DNA of 5,965 bases from Dehalococcoidia bacterium (GTDB lineage: Bacteria; Chloroflexota; Dehalococcoidia; UBA3495; JAAXIE01). Positions 1-5,572 of the stretch are shown here, piece after piece; positions within the stretch are counted from its first letter, which is position 1; each line of letters starts with the position of its first letter. The notes below the pieces were generated by a model. The model made no database searches, was not told the DNA's origin, and was given only the letters and a program-made list of their open reading frames with translations. Made by a program: the position numbers and the translations under genes. The stretch spans positions 1-5,965 of the forward strand of contig JAAXIE010000317.1 of NCBI GenBank assembly GCA_012270525.1, written 5' to 3'.

Positions 1-416
1 ACCGGGTCGGCATGGATGTAGGGCAGCACGATGAACCCTTCCTTCACCAGCAACTGCGCCGCCTCCAGTGTCCCGATGGGGTCGGGAAGCAGGTAGGCGG
101 GGTCGGGGATCACCTCCAGCTTCACCCAGTTGGTCTGGGACACCTGCCTTCCCAACCGGGCGACAAAGAGGGCTTCTTCAACGGTCTTGCAACCCGCGGT
201 GTTGGGCAGGATGTTATAGCGCGTCCAGTCGATGTAATCGAGAATCGTCTTCTCCACCGGGTTATCCAGGTCAAGGCGCCGTATGGCCACCGTCACCATT
301 TCGGTGCCCGAAGCATCGATGGCGTCCACCATCTCCTCCATGGTGCGATAGCGTCCCGTCCCCACGATGAGGCGGGACTTGAAGGTCTTGTCGGCAATGA
401 CCAGATCGTCGGGCAT
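1..416 (-). CDS. thiG: Thiazole synthase ThiG, N-terminal part (cut by window edge)
   Basis: ThiG condenses 1-deoxy-D-xylulose 5-phosphate, dehydroglycine and the ThiS thiocarboxylate to form the thiazole phosphate half of thiamine, in the cytoplasm. About 138 codons are visible of a family length near 255 residues; the rest lies beyond base 1. Family signatures seen: LIVGTGRY (residues 16-23), VTVAIRR (41-47), NTAGCKT (72-78), WVKLEVIPD (97-105) with Lys99 at the position of the Schiff-base lysine, and LLPDPIGTLEAA followed by GFIVLPY. The ATG at 416 is preceded by AAGGAG (424-429) at a 7-base spacing. It is the first gene behind a TPP aptamer and terminator, so thiamine pyrophosphate should repress it. 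Other thi genes probably follow outside the window. Assignment is very secure. Confidence 0.96.
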   Translation of the reverse strand, partial: MPDDLVIADKTFKSRLIVGTGRYRTMEEMVDAIDASGTEMVTVAIRRLDLDNPVEKTILDYIDWTRYNILPNTAGCKTVEEALFVARLGRQVSQTNWVKLEVIPDPAYLLPDPIGTLEAAQLLVKEGFIVLPYIHADP

Positions 417-423
417 AGCTCCG

Positions 424-429
424 CTCCTT
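424..429 (-). promoter_or_regulatory. Shine-Dalgarno site of thiG
   Basis: AAGGAG on the minus strand, seven bases before the thiG ATG at 416. It lies downstream of the attenuator terminator, so it is only transcribed when termination is avoided. Confidence 0.8.
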
Positions 430-448
430 GCGCCCCGCCTGCTCCGGC

Positions 449-479
449 AAAAGAAAAGGCCGCCAGGGAGCCTGACGGC
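449..479 (-). terminator. Rho-independent terminator in the thiG leader (riboswitch expression platform)
   Basis: On the minus strand GCCGTCAGG (479-471) and CCTGGCGGC (467-459) form a nine-base-pair stem with one G-T pair and a three-base CTC loop, followed by CTTTTCTTTT (458-449). It lies between the TPP aptamer and the thiG start, which is the usual position of a transcription attenuator. The loop and part of the 3' arm, CTCCCT (470-465), are exactly complementary to AGGGAG (495-490) at the 3' edge of the aptamer. That pairing would be the antiterminator when TPP is absent. Confidence 0.88.
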
Positions 480-485
480 ACACAG

Positions 486-579
486 CCAACTCCCTCCGCC
501 GGCATTACCCGGATCAGGTTCTAGCGGTCGCCCCGATCCGTCGGGGCCTCTCAGCCCGGCTCCACCAAGCTCCCGCTGG
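486..579 (-). ncRNA. TPP riboswitch aptamer (THI element)
   Basis: The minus strand carries the conserved THI-box elements in order: CTGAGA (554-549), then ACCTGATC and GGGTAATGCC (519-501), then GGCGGAGGGA (500-491). A closing stem pairs CCAGC (579-575) with GTTGG (490-486). The optional P3a arm is a six-base-pair hairpin, CCCCGA cgga TCGGGG (546-531). TPP binding would stabilise the aptamer, free the downstream terminator and shut off thiG. The match to the family consensus is strong, and the position directly before thiG supports it. Confidence 0.95.
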
Positions 580-609
580 GGATCAATTGTTAAAGGGTCC
601 GTTGGGCGC

Positions 610-639
610 ATATTAGCATCCCTCGTCGCGGGGGGTCAA
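610..639 (-). promoter_or_regulatory. Promoter of the thiG riboswitch transcript
   Basis: On the minus strand there is a -35 TTGACC (639-634), an 18-base spacer, and a -10 TAATAT (615-610) preceded by TGC, an extended -10. The predicted transcript would begin near 603, about 24 bases before the aptamer, as expected for a riboswitch leader. Confidence 0.72.
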
Positions 640-701
640 TTACTCCCAAAGGCTGCCCATTGACTCACGAAGGTGGAGAGTATCATGTGGCAGGGGAGCC
701 A

Positions 702-730
702 TTGTCTTGCTCAGCGACACGTGATAACGT
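702..730 (+). promoter_or_regulatory. Candidate promoter for the small plus-strand gene at 767
   Basis: TTGTCT (702-707), a 17-base spacer, and TAACGT (725-730) preceded by TGA. The predicted start is near 737, giving a leader of about 30 bases. A second, poorer candidate is TTGACT (660-665) with TATCAT (681-686) at a short 15-base spacing. Both are motif matches only. Confidence 0.35.
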
Positions 731-766
731 CGAGTATCATCCCAATGAATGAGGTCGTAGGTTTAC

Positions 767-1150
767 ATGGAAGACCGGGTACGTGAAATCTCCTCCGACG
801 CAAGGGTGCTCTACTCCGATGGGTTGGAGATGCTGGAGATGGGCAAGATAAGAAATGCGGCGGAGAAGGCATGGGGCGCCACCAAGCGGGCTACCGATGC
901 GCTAATACTGACCCGGACTGGTCGGGAACCCCGTTCTTCGGGGCAGACGGTGCGTGGCATACGCATGCTCGGCAGGGCTAGTCCCCAATTCCGGCAAATG
1001 GAACTCCGCTGCGTCCACCAAGCTCATGTCCTGCACGGGCTCTGTTTCTACGACGGGAATTGCGAGCCCGAGGATCTTACGGCGCGGGATATTAGGGACA
1101 CGGTCCGGTATATCGAGGACGCCGAGAACCTGGCCCAGGACGAGCACTGA
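767..1150 (+). CDS. Small PaREP1/HEPN-like alpha-helical protein, function unknown
   Basis: A 127-residue soluble protein with no signal peptide or membrane segment. It looks all-helical: helices around residues 1-27 and 28-50, a loop with TGREPRSSGQ, then helices around 74-95 and 104-124. The pattern of an A/E-rich helix reading AAEKAWGATKRATDAL, followed by AHVLHGLCFYDG and a helix with VRYIEDAENLA, resembles the PaREP1 family, part of the HEPN superfamily of small helical nucleic-acid-associated proteins. Arg81 and His87 are spaced like the R-x4-6-H nuclease motif of some HEPN toxins, but the His-rich stretch (His84, 87, 90) makes that ambiguous. GAGGT lies 11 bases before the ATG, a weak site; the in-frame ATG at 749 meets a stop at once. 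The gene is transcribed away from thiG and converges on ribH. No nucleotidyltransferase partner is visible. Coding is likely; the family call is tentative. Confidence 0.72.
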   Translation: MEDRVREISSDARVLYSDGLEMLEMGKIRNAAEKAWGATKRATDALILTRTGREPRSSGQTVRGIRMLGRASPQFRQMELRCVHQAHVLHGLCFYDGNCEPEDLTARDIRDTVRYIEDAENLAQDEH

Positions 1151-1156
1151 CCCGCC

Positions 1157-1633
1157 CTACGGCTCCAGGTCCCTCACCTGTCGCATCAGGTTGGCCATCT
1201 CAATGGCAGACAGGGCGGCATCGTACCCGATGTTCCCCATCTTCCCCCCAGCCCGGTTGATGGCTTGGTCGATGTTCTCGGTGGTTAGAACCCCGAATAT
1301 GATCGGCACCTGGGTCTCCAGTGAAGCCGAGGCCACACCCGATGCCGCTTGGCCGCTGACCAGATCGTAGTGAGTCGTTTCCCCCCGTATGACGGACCCC
1401 AAGCAGACGACCGCATCATAGCGACCGGACCCCGCCAGCGTTTTGGCCGTCAGGGGAAGCTCGAACGCACCGGGGACGCGGAGCACCACCGTATCCTCGT
1501 CCCGCACGCCATGGGTCGAGAGGCCGTCGCGCGCCCCTTCCAGCAGTAGATTGGTGATGAACTGGTTGAACCGGGCCGCGACCAAGGCGATACGCAAGCC
1601 TTGGCCCTGATGGTCACCTTCAAGCTCTCTCAC
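1157..1633 (-). CDS. ribH: 6,7-dimethyl-8-ribityllumazine synthase (riboflavin synthase beta chain)
   Basis: Catalyses condensation of 5-amino-6-ribitylaminouracil with 3,4-dihydroxy-2-butanone 4-phosphate, the penultimate step of riboflavin synthesis. Family members assemble into pentamers or 60-mer capsids in the cytoplasm. At 158 residues it has the usual length. Visible motifs: AARFN (19-23), RVPGAFELP (52-60), [12 protein letters not shown] (79-90) with the catalytic His88, GVLTTEN (114-120), and [14 protein letters not shown] (127-140) with the phosphate-binding Arg127. The start is GTG at 1633, with AGGAG (1640-1644) six bases upstream. It stands alone among non-riboflavin genes, 88 bases downstream of the oxidoreductase gene, and no FMN riboswitch is seen before it. 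Its stop is six bases from the stop of the convergent gene at 767-1150. The symbol ribE is used for this enzyme in some genomes. Confidence 0.96.
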   Translation of the reverse strand: MRELEGDHQGQGLRIALVAARFNQFITNLLLEGARDGLSTHGVRDEDTVVLRVPGAFELPLTAKTLAGSGRYDAVVCLGSVIRGETTHYDLVSGQAASGVASASLETQVPIIFGVLTTENIDQAINRAGGKMGNIGYDAALSAIEMANLMRQVRDLEP

Positions 1634-1639
1634 CGGAAA

Positions 1640-1644
1640 CTCCT
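1640..1644 (-). promoter_or_regulatory. Shine-Dalgarno site deciding the GTG start of ribH
   Basis: AGGAG on the minus strand lies six bases before GTG (1633-1631). No ATG gives a better start for a lumazine synthase of normal length, so this site supports the GTG start. Confidence 0.7.
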
Positions 1645-1721
1645 GCTTTCAAATACCTGACTGCCGACAATACTTCCGCAACCAGGTCTTTCGACCGACG
1701 GCGGTACGCCACCACAAGGTC

Positions 1722-2414
1722 TCAGGACTTGGCCTCCTCCTCCCGTACACCCGCCTGCATCACCTTGTCGATGAAATCATCCTCGGCGACGGCCCCGTTG
1801 ACGCGGATGACCTCGTTGATGACCGTCTGGGGCACCGACCTCACCCCGTACATCTGGCCCAGCGAGGGGAACTCACTGACCTCCACCACATCGGACCTGA
1901 TGTTCCGGTTTTCCATGGCTATTGCGTGGGCCAGCCTGGCCACTTGGGGGCAGAACCCACAGTCCGGCGTCACAAACACCTGTATGTGGACCGGGTGGTT
2001 CACCCTCTTCAACTTCTTGCGGGAATCCATGCTCAGGGGGCTGACCCCTCTGGAGAGGGTCTTGATCCCCTCGATGATGGTCGGGAACTCGTGACCCATT
2101 GGTATGCCGTAGAACTTCAACCGCGACCCCCTGGTGTCGTCGCCCAGCACTATGGCCGGGATCCGCTCTATCCCAGCTTCCCGTGTCTCCTCCGACTGGG
2201 CATAGATGTCTATGATTTCGAGTTCCACCTTGGGGGAGAGGGAGGCCAACTCTTCCATCAACTGCTGCGTCTCTCCGCAGTAGCGGCACTCGCGCCCCGG
2301 AATAGTAAGGGCGCTTGCGCGCTGGGTATAGAGCTTCAGCGACACCTTGTTCTTCAAGTCGGTGCGGAACGCCCGCTTGAGGTCGTTTTTCTCCCGGTCA
2401 GGGATGAGAGTCAT
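1722..2414 (-). CDS. Glutaredoxin-like protein disulfide oxidoreductase (two thioredoxin folds)
   Basis: A 230-residue cytoplasmic protein with two thioredoxin-fold halves in tandem. The N-terminal half has Cys43-Arg-Tyr-Cys46 and its cis-proline in RIPAIV (Pro86). The C-terminal half has Cys152-Gly-Phe-Cys155 and its cis-proline in SVPQTV (Pro195). This architecture and length match the protein disulfide oxidoreductase (PDO) family, best known from hyperthermophilic archaea, Aquifex and Thermotoga, where it makes or exchanges disulfides in cytoplasmic proteins and can be reduced by a thioredoxin reductase. Both active sites are intact. There is no signal peptide. GGAGGAG (2417-2423) sits just before the ATG at 2414. 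It lies 81 bases downstream of the phosphatidyltransferase gene with a possible promoter in that gap, so it may be its own unit. The partner reductase is not in the window. Confidence 0.9.
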   Translation of the reverse strand: MTLIPDREKNDLKRAFRTDLKNKVSLKLYTQRASALTIPGRECRYCGETQQLMEELASLSPKVELEIIDIYAQSEETREAGIERIPAIVLGDDTRGSRLKFYGIPMGHEFPTIIEGIKTLSRGVSPLSMDSRKKLKRVNHPVHIQVFVTPDCGFCPQVARLAHAIAMENRNIRSDVVEVSEFPSLGQMYGVRSVPQTVINEVIRVNGAVAEDDFIDKVMQAGVREEEAKS

Positions 2415-2447
2415 GGCTCCTCCGGCTGGGGCTTCAATATGGCTGGC

Positions 2448-2456
2448 AGTTTAGCA
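2448..2456 (-). promoter_or_regulatory. Candidate extended -10 promoter for the disulfide oxidoreductase gene
   Basis: TGC followed by TAAACT on the minus strand (2456-2448). It has no good -35 at 17 bases; TTGAGA is present, but only 14 bases upstream. It could give a short leader before the ATG at 2414. This is a weak call, supported mainly by the same TGC plus -10 pattern at the thiG and ino1 promoters. Confidence 0.3.
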
Positions 2457-2495
2457 CTCGCCCGCTTTCTCAATCTACACCGTCCCGGCTGCGCG

Positions 2496-3134
2496 CTACG
2501 GCGCAGGGCCGAGCCGTTGCCGGATGTGCCACACCCGTTGCACCAGGGTAGGGGCCGAAACGGCAGCGATGACCACCATCGCGATTTCGGGATAACCCAC
2601 GGCGACGCAGACCCCCAGTATCACCACCCGTTCCGGCCGGGTCATGAGCCCAGCCCGGGTCTCGATGCCCAAACCCTCCCCGCGAGCACGGGCATAACTC
2701 ACCGCTTGGGAGAAGATCAGGGCAAGCAGCAACAGCACCGTGAAGAGCATCAGACGGTCCAACGATGCCCCGAAGAGGGTCCATTGCTCCCCATCCAACT
2801 CGCGGACGGCGTAGATCGCCAGACCAAGGAACAGGGCTGCTTCTCCCAGCCGGTCCAGCACCGAGTCCAGCAGGGCTCCAAAGGGAGTGGCCCGACCTGT
2901 ATGGCGGGCCAGTGCCCCATCGAACAGGTCGAGTACGCTTCCCAGCAGGAAGACCAGTCCACCCGCCAGGAGATAGCCAGCGGCTGCAAGTCCGGCACCC
3001 GCACAAGCCACGCCGAATCCCATGAACGTTATGGCGTTGGGAGTGAACCCCAAGCGGTCCAGAACCCGGGCACCCGGCATTTCGACGTACCGAAGAAGAG
3101 CACCCCGCAATTGCTCCCGGCTAGGCAGGGCCAT
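2496..3134 (-). CDS. CDP-alcohol phosphatidyltransferase, phosphatidylinositol-phosphate synthase type
   Basis: An integral membrane enzyme of about 212 residues with roughly six hydrophobic segments. It carries the complete CDP-alcohol phosphotransferase motif D-x2-D-G-x2-A-R-x8-G-x3-D-x3-D, with Asp69, Asp72, Gly73, Ala76, Arg77, Gly86, Asp90 and Asp94, which binds the metals and CDP. A later stretch, SYARARGEGLG then TRPERVVIL (about 146-172), matches the SYxxARAE ... ERPER pattern of mycobacterial PgsA1. That favours L-myo-inositol 1-phosphate over glycerol phosphate or free inositol as acceptor; the product would be phosphatidylinositol phosphate made from CDP-diacylglycerol. The next genes upstream are PimA-like and Ino1, which supports this. 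ATG at 3134 is chosen; GTG at 3143 is also in frame but has no good ribosome site. The start overlaps the glycosyltransferase gene by 14 bases, suggesting translational coupling. Acceptor specificity is inferred. Confidence 0.9.
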   Translation of the reverse strand: MALPSREQLRGALLRYVEMPGARVLDRLGFTPNAITFMGFGVACAGAGLAAAGYLLAGGLVFLLGSVLDLFDGALARHTGRATPFGALLDSVLDRLGEAALFLGLAIYAVRELDGEQWTLFGASLDRLMLFTVLLLLALIFSQAVSYARARGEGLGIETRAGLMTRPERVVILGVCVAVGYPEIAMVVIAAVSAPTLVQRVWHIRQRLGPAP

Positions 3135-4281
3135 TTCCCCCACTCGTGGGGCGAGACTCTGCCAAGTCGCACCTCTTTGCCAGCAGCGACTGGTAGTAGT
3201 CCATCACGTCCTTGGCCACCACATCCCAGCTGTACCTCTGCACGTCAGCTCGCCCATTGGATGCAAGCCGCTCCCGCAGGTGGGGGTCTTCTATCAACTC
3301 CCTGATGGCCCCGGCCAGGGCGTCAGAGTCCTTGGCGGGAACCATCAAACCCTGGTAGCGGTCGGTCACGACGGCGGAGTAGCCCCGGTTGCGGGCGGCA
3401 ACGATGGGCCTGCCCGAAGCCATGGCCTCCAGCAGCACAATGCCGAAGCTCTCCTGGCCGGTGGCTGGGGCGCAGAACACATGGCAACTGGCGTAGTAGC
3501 GCGGTATGTCGGGAGCAGCGACGCTGCCGGTGAATATCACGTCCTGCAGGTTTCGCTCGCTCATCACCCGCCAGCAATCGGCATCCAGATTGCCCGGACC
3601 CACCACGATCAGGCGCAGTTGGGGATATTCCCATTTCAACTGGCCGAAAGCTTCGAGGAGATACCGCAGCCCCTTTCGCGCTTCCAAGCGTCCCACGAAC
3701 AGCAGGTTGAACTTGCCATCATCCAGGTGGGGGAAGGGCTCGGCATCAGCGAACCGCTCCAGTTCGATACCGTTGGGTATGATGCGGAAGTCCTCGTCGA
3801 AATAGGTGCTGGCATTCTCGTAAGCCCCCGGCGAGACAGCGATCCGTCCGTGGAGCCGATCGAACCAGTGGCGCAGTATCCGATGGGTCAGCCGGTAGCG
3901 CCGGGCACTGCTGTAGCAGGCGTGGAAGGTCCCGACGTTGGTTGCTTCGGAGTATTGCACTGCATAGAGGGGCAGAACCGGAGCCAGCGGTTCGTGGGTG
4001 TGCACGATGTCGAACCGTTCCTGGGCCAGAACATCCCGCACCTGCCGGTAGGAACCAACGGACAGCGAGATACGCGCCAGCGAACCGCCGTAGGGGACCG
4101 GCACGGAGCGTCCTATGGGAATGTAGTCGCCGTCGCTGGCCTGCTCGCGCCCAGGCGTGTAGGGGGCCAGAATCTTGACCTCGTGCCCCATGAGGGTGAA
4201 CCGTTGCGAAAGCTGGGAGATATGGGCCAGCACGCCACCGGGCCAGGTGAAGTCGTAGGGACAGACCAGCCCGATTTTCAT
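3121..4281 (-). CDS. GT4 glycosyltransferase, PimA-like phosphatidylinositol mannosyltransferase
   Basis: A 386-residue GT-B fold enzyme, probably on the inner face of the membrane, that would move mannose from GDP-mannose to the inositol of phosphatidylinositol. It closely follows mycobacterial PimA along its length: IGLVCPYDFTWPGGV (3-17, with Gly15-Gly16 in the nucleotide-sugar loop), VPVPYGGSLARI (60-71), HTHEPLAP (94-101), GTFH with His120 at the catalytic position, IPNGIELERF (168-177), VGRLEARKG (196-204) with Arg198 and Lys203 in the donor phosphate site, and E-x7-E as Glu277 and Glu285 in ESFGIVLLEA. ATG at 4281 has GGAG (4290-4293) eight bases upstream. It lies 77 bases after ino1 and overlaps the phosphatidyltransferase. 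The GT4 family call is secure; the sugar and lipid acceptor are inferred from similarity and neighbours, and another GDP- or UDP-sugar is possible. Confidence 0.9.
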   Translation of the reverse strand: MKIGLVCPYDFTWPGGVLAHISQLSQRFTLMGHEVKILAPYTPGREQASDGDYIPIGRSVPVPYGGSLARISLSVGSYRQVRDVLAQERFDIVHTHEPLAPVLPLYAVQYSEATNVGTFHACYSSARRYRLTHRILRHWFDRLHGRIAVSPGAYENASTYFDEDFRIIPNGIELERFADAEPFPHLDDGKFNLLFVGRLEARKGLRYLLEAFGQLKWEYPQLRLIVVGPGNLDADCWRVMSERNLQDVIFTGSVAAPDIPRYYASCHVFCAPATGQESFGIVLLEAMASGRPIVAARNRGYSAVVTDRYQGLMVPAKDSDALAGAIRELIEDPHLRERLASNGRADVQRYSWDVVAKDVMDYYQSLLAKRCDLAESRPTSGGNGPA

Positions 4282-4358
4282 CAGAGTGTCTCCGCGATGG
4301 CAGCGTCAGGAGGCTGACCACCGTTGAGGGCTGGGTACGCAGGCCCTGTCAAGACCAC

Positions 4359-5450
4359 CTAGGCGTGGTCGTCGGGCGAGTCCTCGCCGTCGATGAAGTC
4401 CTGTACCATCTGACGGGCCACGTCATCGGTGTACTGGATGGGGGGCGACTTCATGAAATAGGCACTGGGACCCTTCAGCGGCCCGCTGATGCCCCTGTCC
4501 AAGGCCATCTTGCAAGCACGAATAGCGTCGACCACAACTCCCGCCGAGTTCGGGCTATCCCACACTTCCAGCTTCAACTCCAGGTTGATGGGAGCGTCGC
4601 CGAAAACCCGGCCTTCCATGCGTATGTAGCACCACTTGCGGTCGTCCAGCCATGGAACGTAGTCGCTGGGCCCGATATGGATATTCTCCGCGGGAAGCTC
4701 CACTTCCAACTGGGAGTTCACCGAACCCGTCTTCGATATCTTCTTCGATACCAGTCTCTCGCGTTCCAGCATGTTGAGGAAATCGGTGTTGCCCCCGAAA
4801 TTGAGCTGGTAGGTGCGGTCCAGCTTCACTCCCCGGTCTTCGAAGAGCCTTGTCAGGACGCGGTGAGTGATGGTTGCCCCAACCTGCGACTTGATGTCAT
4901 CGCCGATGATGGGCAGGCCGCTTTGCTGGAACCGCTGCCCCCAGTACTGCTCACGGGCGATGAAGACGGGTATGCAGTTGACGAACGCGCACCCCGCCGA
5001 CAGCACCTGCTCCACGTACCACTTGGTGGCCTCCTCGCTGCCCACCGGCAGGTAGTTGATCACCACGTCGCACTCCCGCTCCCGCAGGATGCCCGCTATG
5101 TCGGCAGTCGAGCCCGGTGCCTTCTGCACCACGTCGTTCAGGTACTTGCCGATGCCGTCGTGGGTCATGCCCCGCGAGACGGGCACTCCCATGAAGGGCA
5201 CCTCGCCGATCTTGACCGTGTTGTTGGGCTCCATGAAGATCGCTTCCGACAGGTCCCTGCCAACCTTGTTGACGTCCACGTCGAAAGCGGCCACGAACTC
5301 GATGTCGCCCACCTGGTACTCGCCGAAGTTGGGGTGCATCAGACCGGGGACCGTGCCGTCCTCCGGCACCTCTCTGTACCTCGATATACCCTGCACCAGC
5401 GAGGATGCGCAATTGCCCACCCCGATGATTGCAGCCCTGATCTTGCCCAA
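4359..5450 (-). CDS. ino1: myo-Inositol-1-phosphate synthase
   Basis: NAD-dependent isomerase converting D-glucose 6-phosphate to L-myo-inositol 1-phosphate, the first step to inositol lipids, in the cytoplasm. Starting at TTG 5450 it has 363 residues, close to the roughly 367 of mycobacterial Ino1. Motifs: Rossmann loop [12 protein letters not shown] (10-21), NYLPVGSE (132-139), [13 protein letters not shown] (184-196), [11 protein letters not shown] (217-227), SKKISKT with candidate catalytic lysines (235-241), [10 protein letters not shown] (263-272), and [13 protein letters not shown]. The reading frame extends to another TTG at 5510 (383 residues). TTG 5450 is preferred: AAGGAG is seven bases upstream, the residues after it match where the family begins, and 5510 falls at the predicted transcription start. 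It is first in an apparent operon with the glycosyltransferase and phosphatidyltransferase. The sequence is of the actinobacterial/archaeal type rather than the longer eukaryotic type. Confidence 0.95.
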   Translation of the reverse strand: MGKIRAAIIGVGNCASSLVQGISRYREVPEDGTVPGLMHPNFGEYQVGDIEFVAAFDVDVNKVGRDLSEAIFMEPNNTVKIGEVPFMGVPVSRGMTHDGIGKYLNDVVQKAPGSTADIAGILRERECDVVINYLPVGSEEATKWYVEQVLSAGCAFVNCIPVFIAREQYWGQRFQQSGLPIIGDDIKSQVGATITHRVLTRLFEDRGVKLDRTYQLNFGGNTDFLNMLERERLVSKKISKTGSVNSQLEVELPAENIHIGPSDYVPWLDDRKWCYIRMEGRVFGDAPINLELKLEVWDSPNSAGVVVDAIRACKMALDRGISGPLKGPSAYFMKSPPIQYTDDVARQMVQDFIDGEDSPDDHA

Positions 5451-5457
5451 GTCCTCG

Positions 5458-5470
5458 CTCCTTTCAGGAG
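5458..5470 (-). promoter_or_regulatory. Shine-Dalgarno site of ino1 inside a small hairpin
   Basis: AAGGAG (5463-5458) lies seven bases before TTG 5450 and decides this start. On the RNA, CTCCT (5470-5466) can pair with AGGAG (5462-5458) across a GAA loop, so the site could be partly masked. The stem is only five base pairs, so any regulatory role is speculative. Confidence 0.65.
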
Positions 5471-5516
5471 ACGTCCTCTGACCCGCGGGAGTATCAACGG
5501 ATTCTAGCAATTCGGC

Positions 5517-5525
5517 ACTATAGCA
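5517..5525 (-). promoter_or_regulatory. Extended -10 promoter of the ino1 operon
   Basis: TGC followed by TATAGT on the minus strand (5525-5517), a good extended -10 element. No recognisable -35 lies 17 bases upstream, so an activator may be needed. Transcription would begin near 5510, giving a leader of about 60 bases to TTG 5450. Confidence 0.55.
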
Positions 5526-5550
5526 TCAATAACGTCCTGCTCGGGCTAGT

Positions 5551-5572
5551 TGGCACCACGTTGGGGGTGCCA
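5551..5572. promoter_or_regulatory. Perfect 7-bp dyad upstream of the ino1 promoter, possible operator
   Basis: TGGCACC (5551-5557) and GGTGCCA (5566-5572) form an exact inverted repeat with an eight-base spacer. Its centre is about 50 bases upstream of the predicted ino1 start, where activators commonly bind. Beyond base composition, symmetry and position there is no evidence for a specific regulator. Confidence 0.35.

Noticed and set aside
1151..1180. Possible shared terminator between the convergent genes ending at 1150 and 1157
   Set aside because: Only a weak five-base-pair stem (CAGGT/ACCTG, 1166-1180) lies in the ribH end, with no T-run on either strand.
1634..1721. Regulatory RNA or promoter in the gap before ribH
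   Set aside because: Only a small GGTC-GAAA-GACC hairpin and no FMN-riboswitch elements or convincing promoter were found.
2451..2459. TTAGCACTC, identical to the left arm of a CIRCE heat-shock operator
   Set aside because: The right arm GAGTGCTAA should follow after nine bases, but the sequence there is ctcaatcta. A half site alone is not supported.
1926..4317. Long plus-strand open frames at 1926-3305 and 3022-4317
   Set aside because: They lie antisense to the oxidoreductase, phosphatidyltransferase and glycosyltransferase genes. Those minus-strand frames carry clear catalytic motifs, so the plus-strand frames are GC-rich shadows.
4347..4352. Perfect TTGACA (minus strand) between ino1 and the glycosyltransferase gene
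   Set aside because: No -10-like hexamer lies 16-18 bases downstream, and the gap has no other promoter features; the gene is more likely read from the ino1 promoter.
4365..5507. Plus-strand open frame of 380 codons antisense to ino1
   Set aside because: It mirrors ino1 almost exactly and its translation shows no family signature; ino1 itself is unmistakable.
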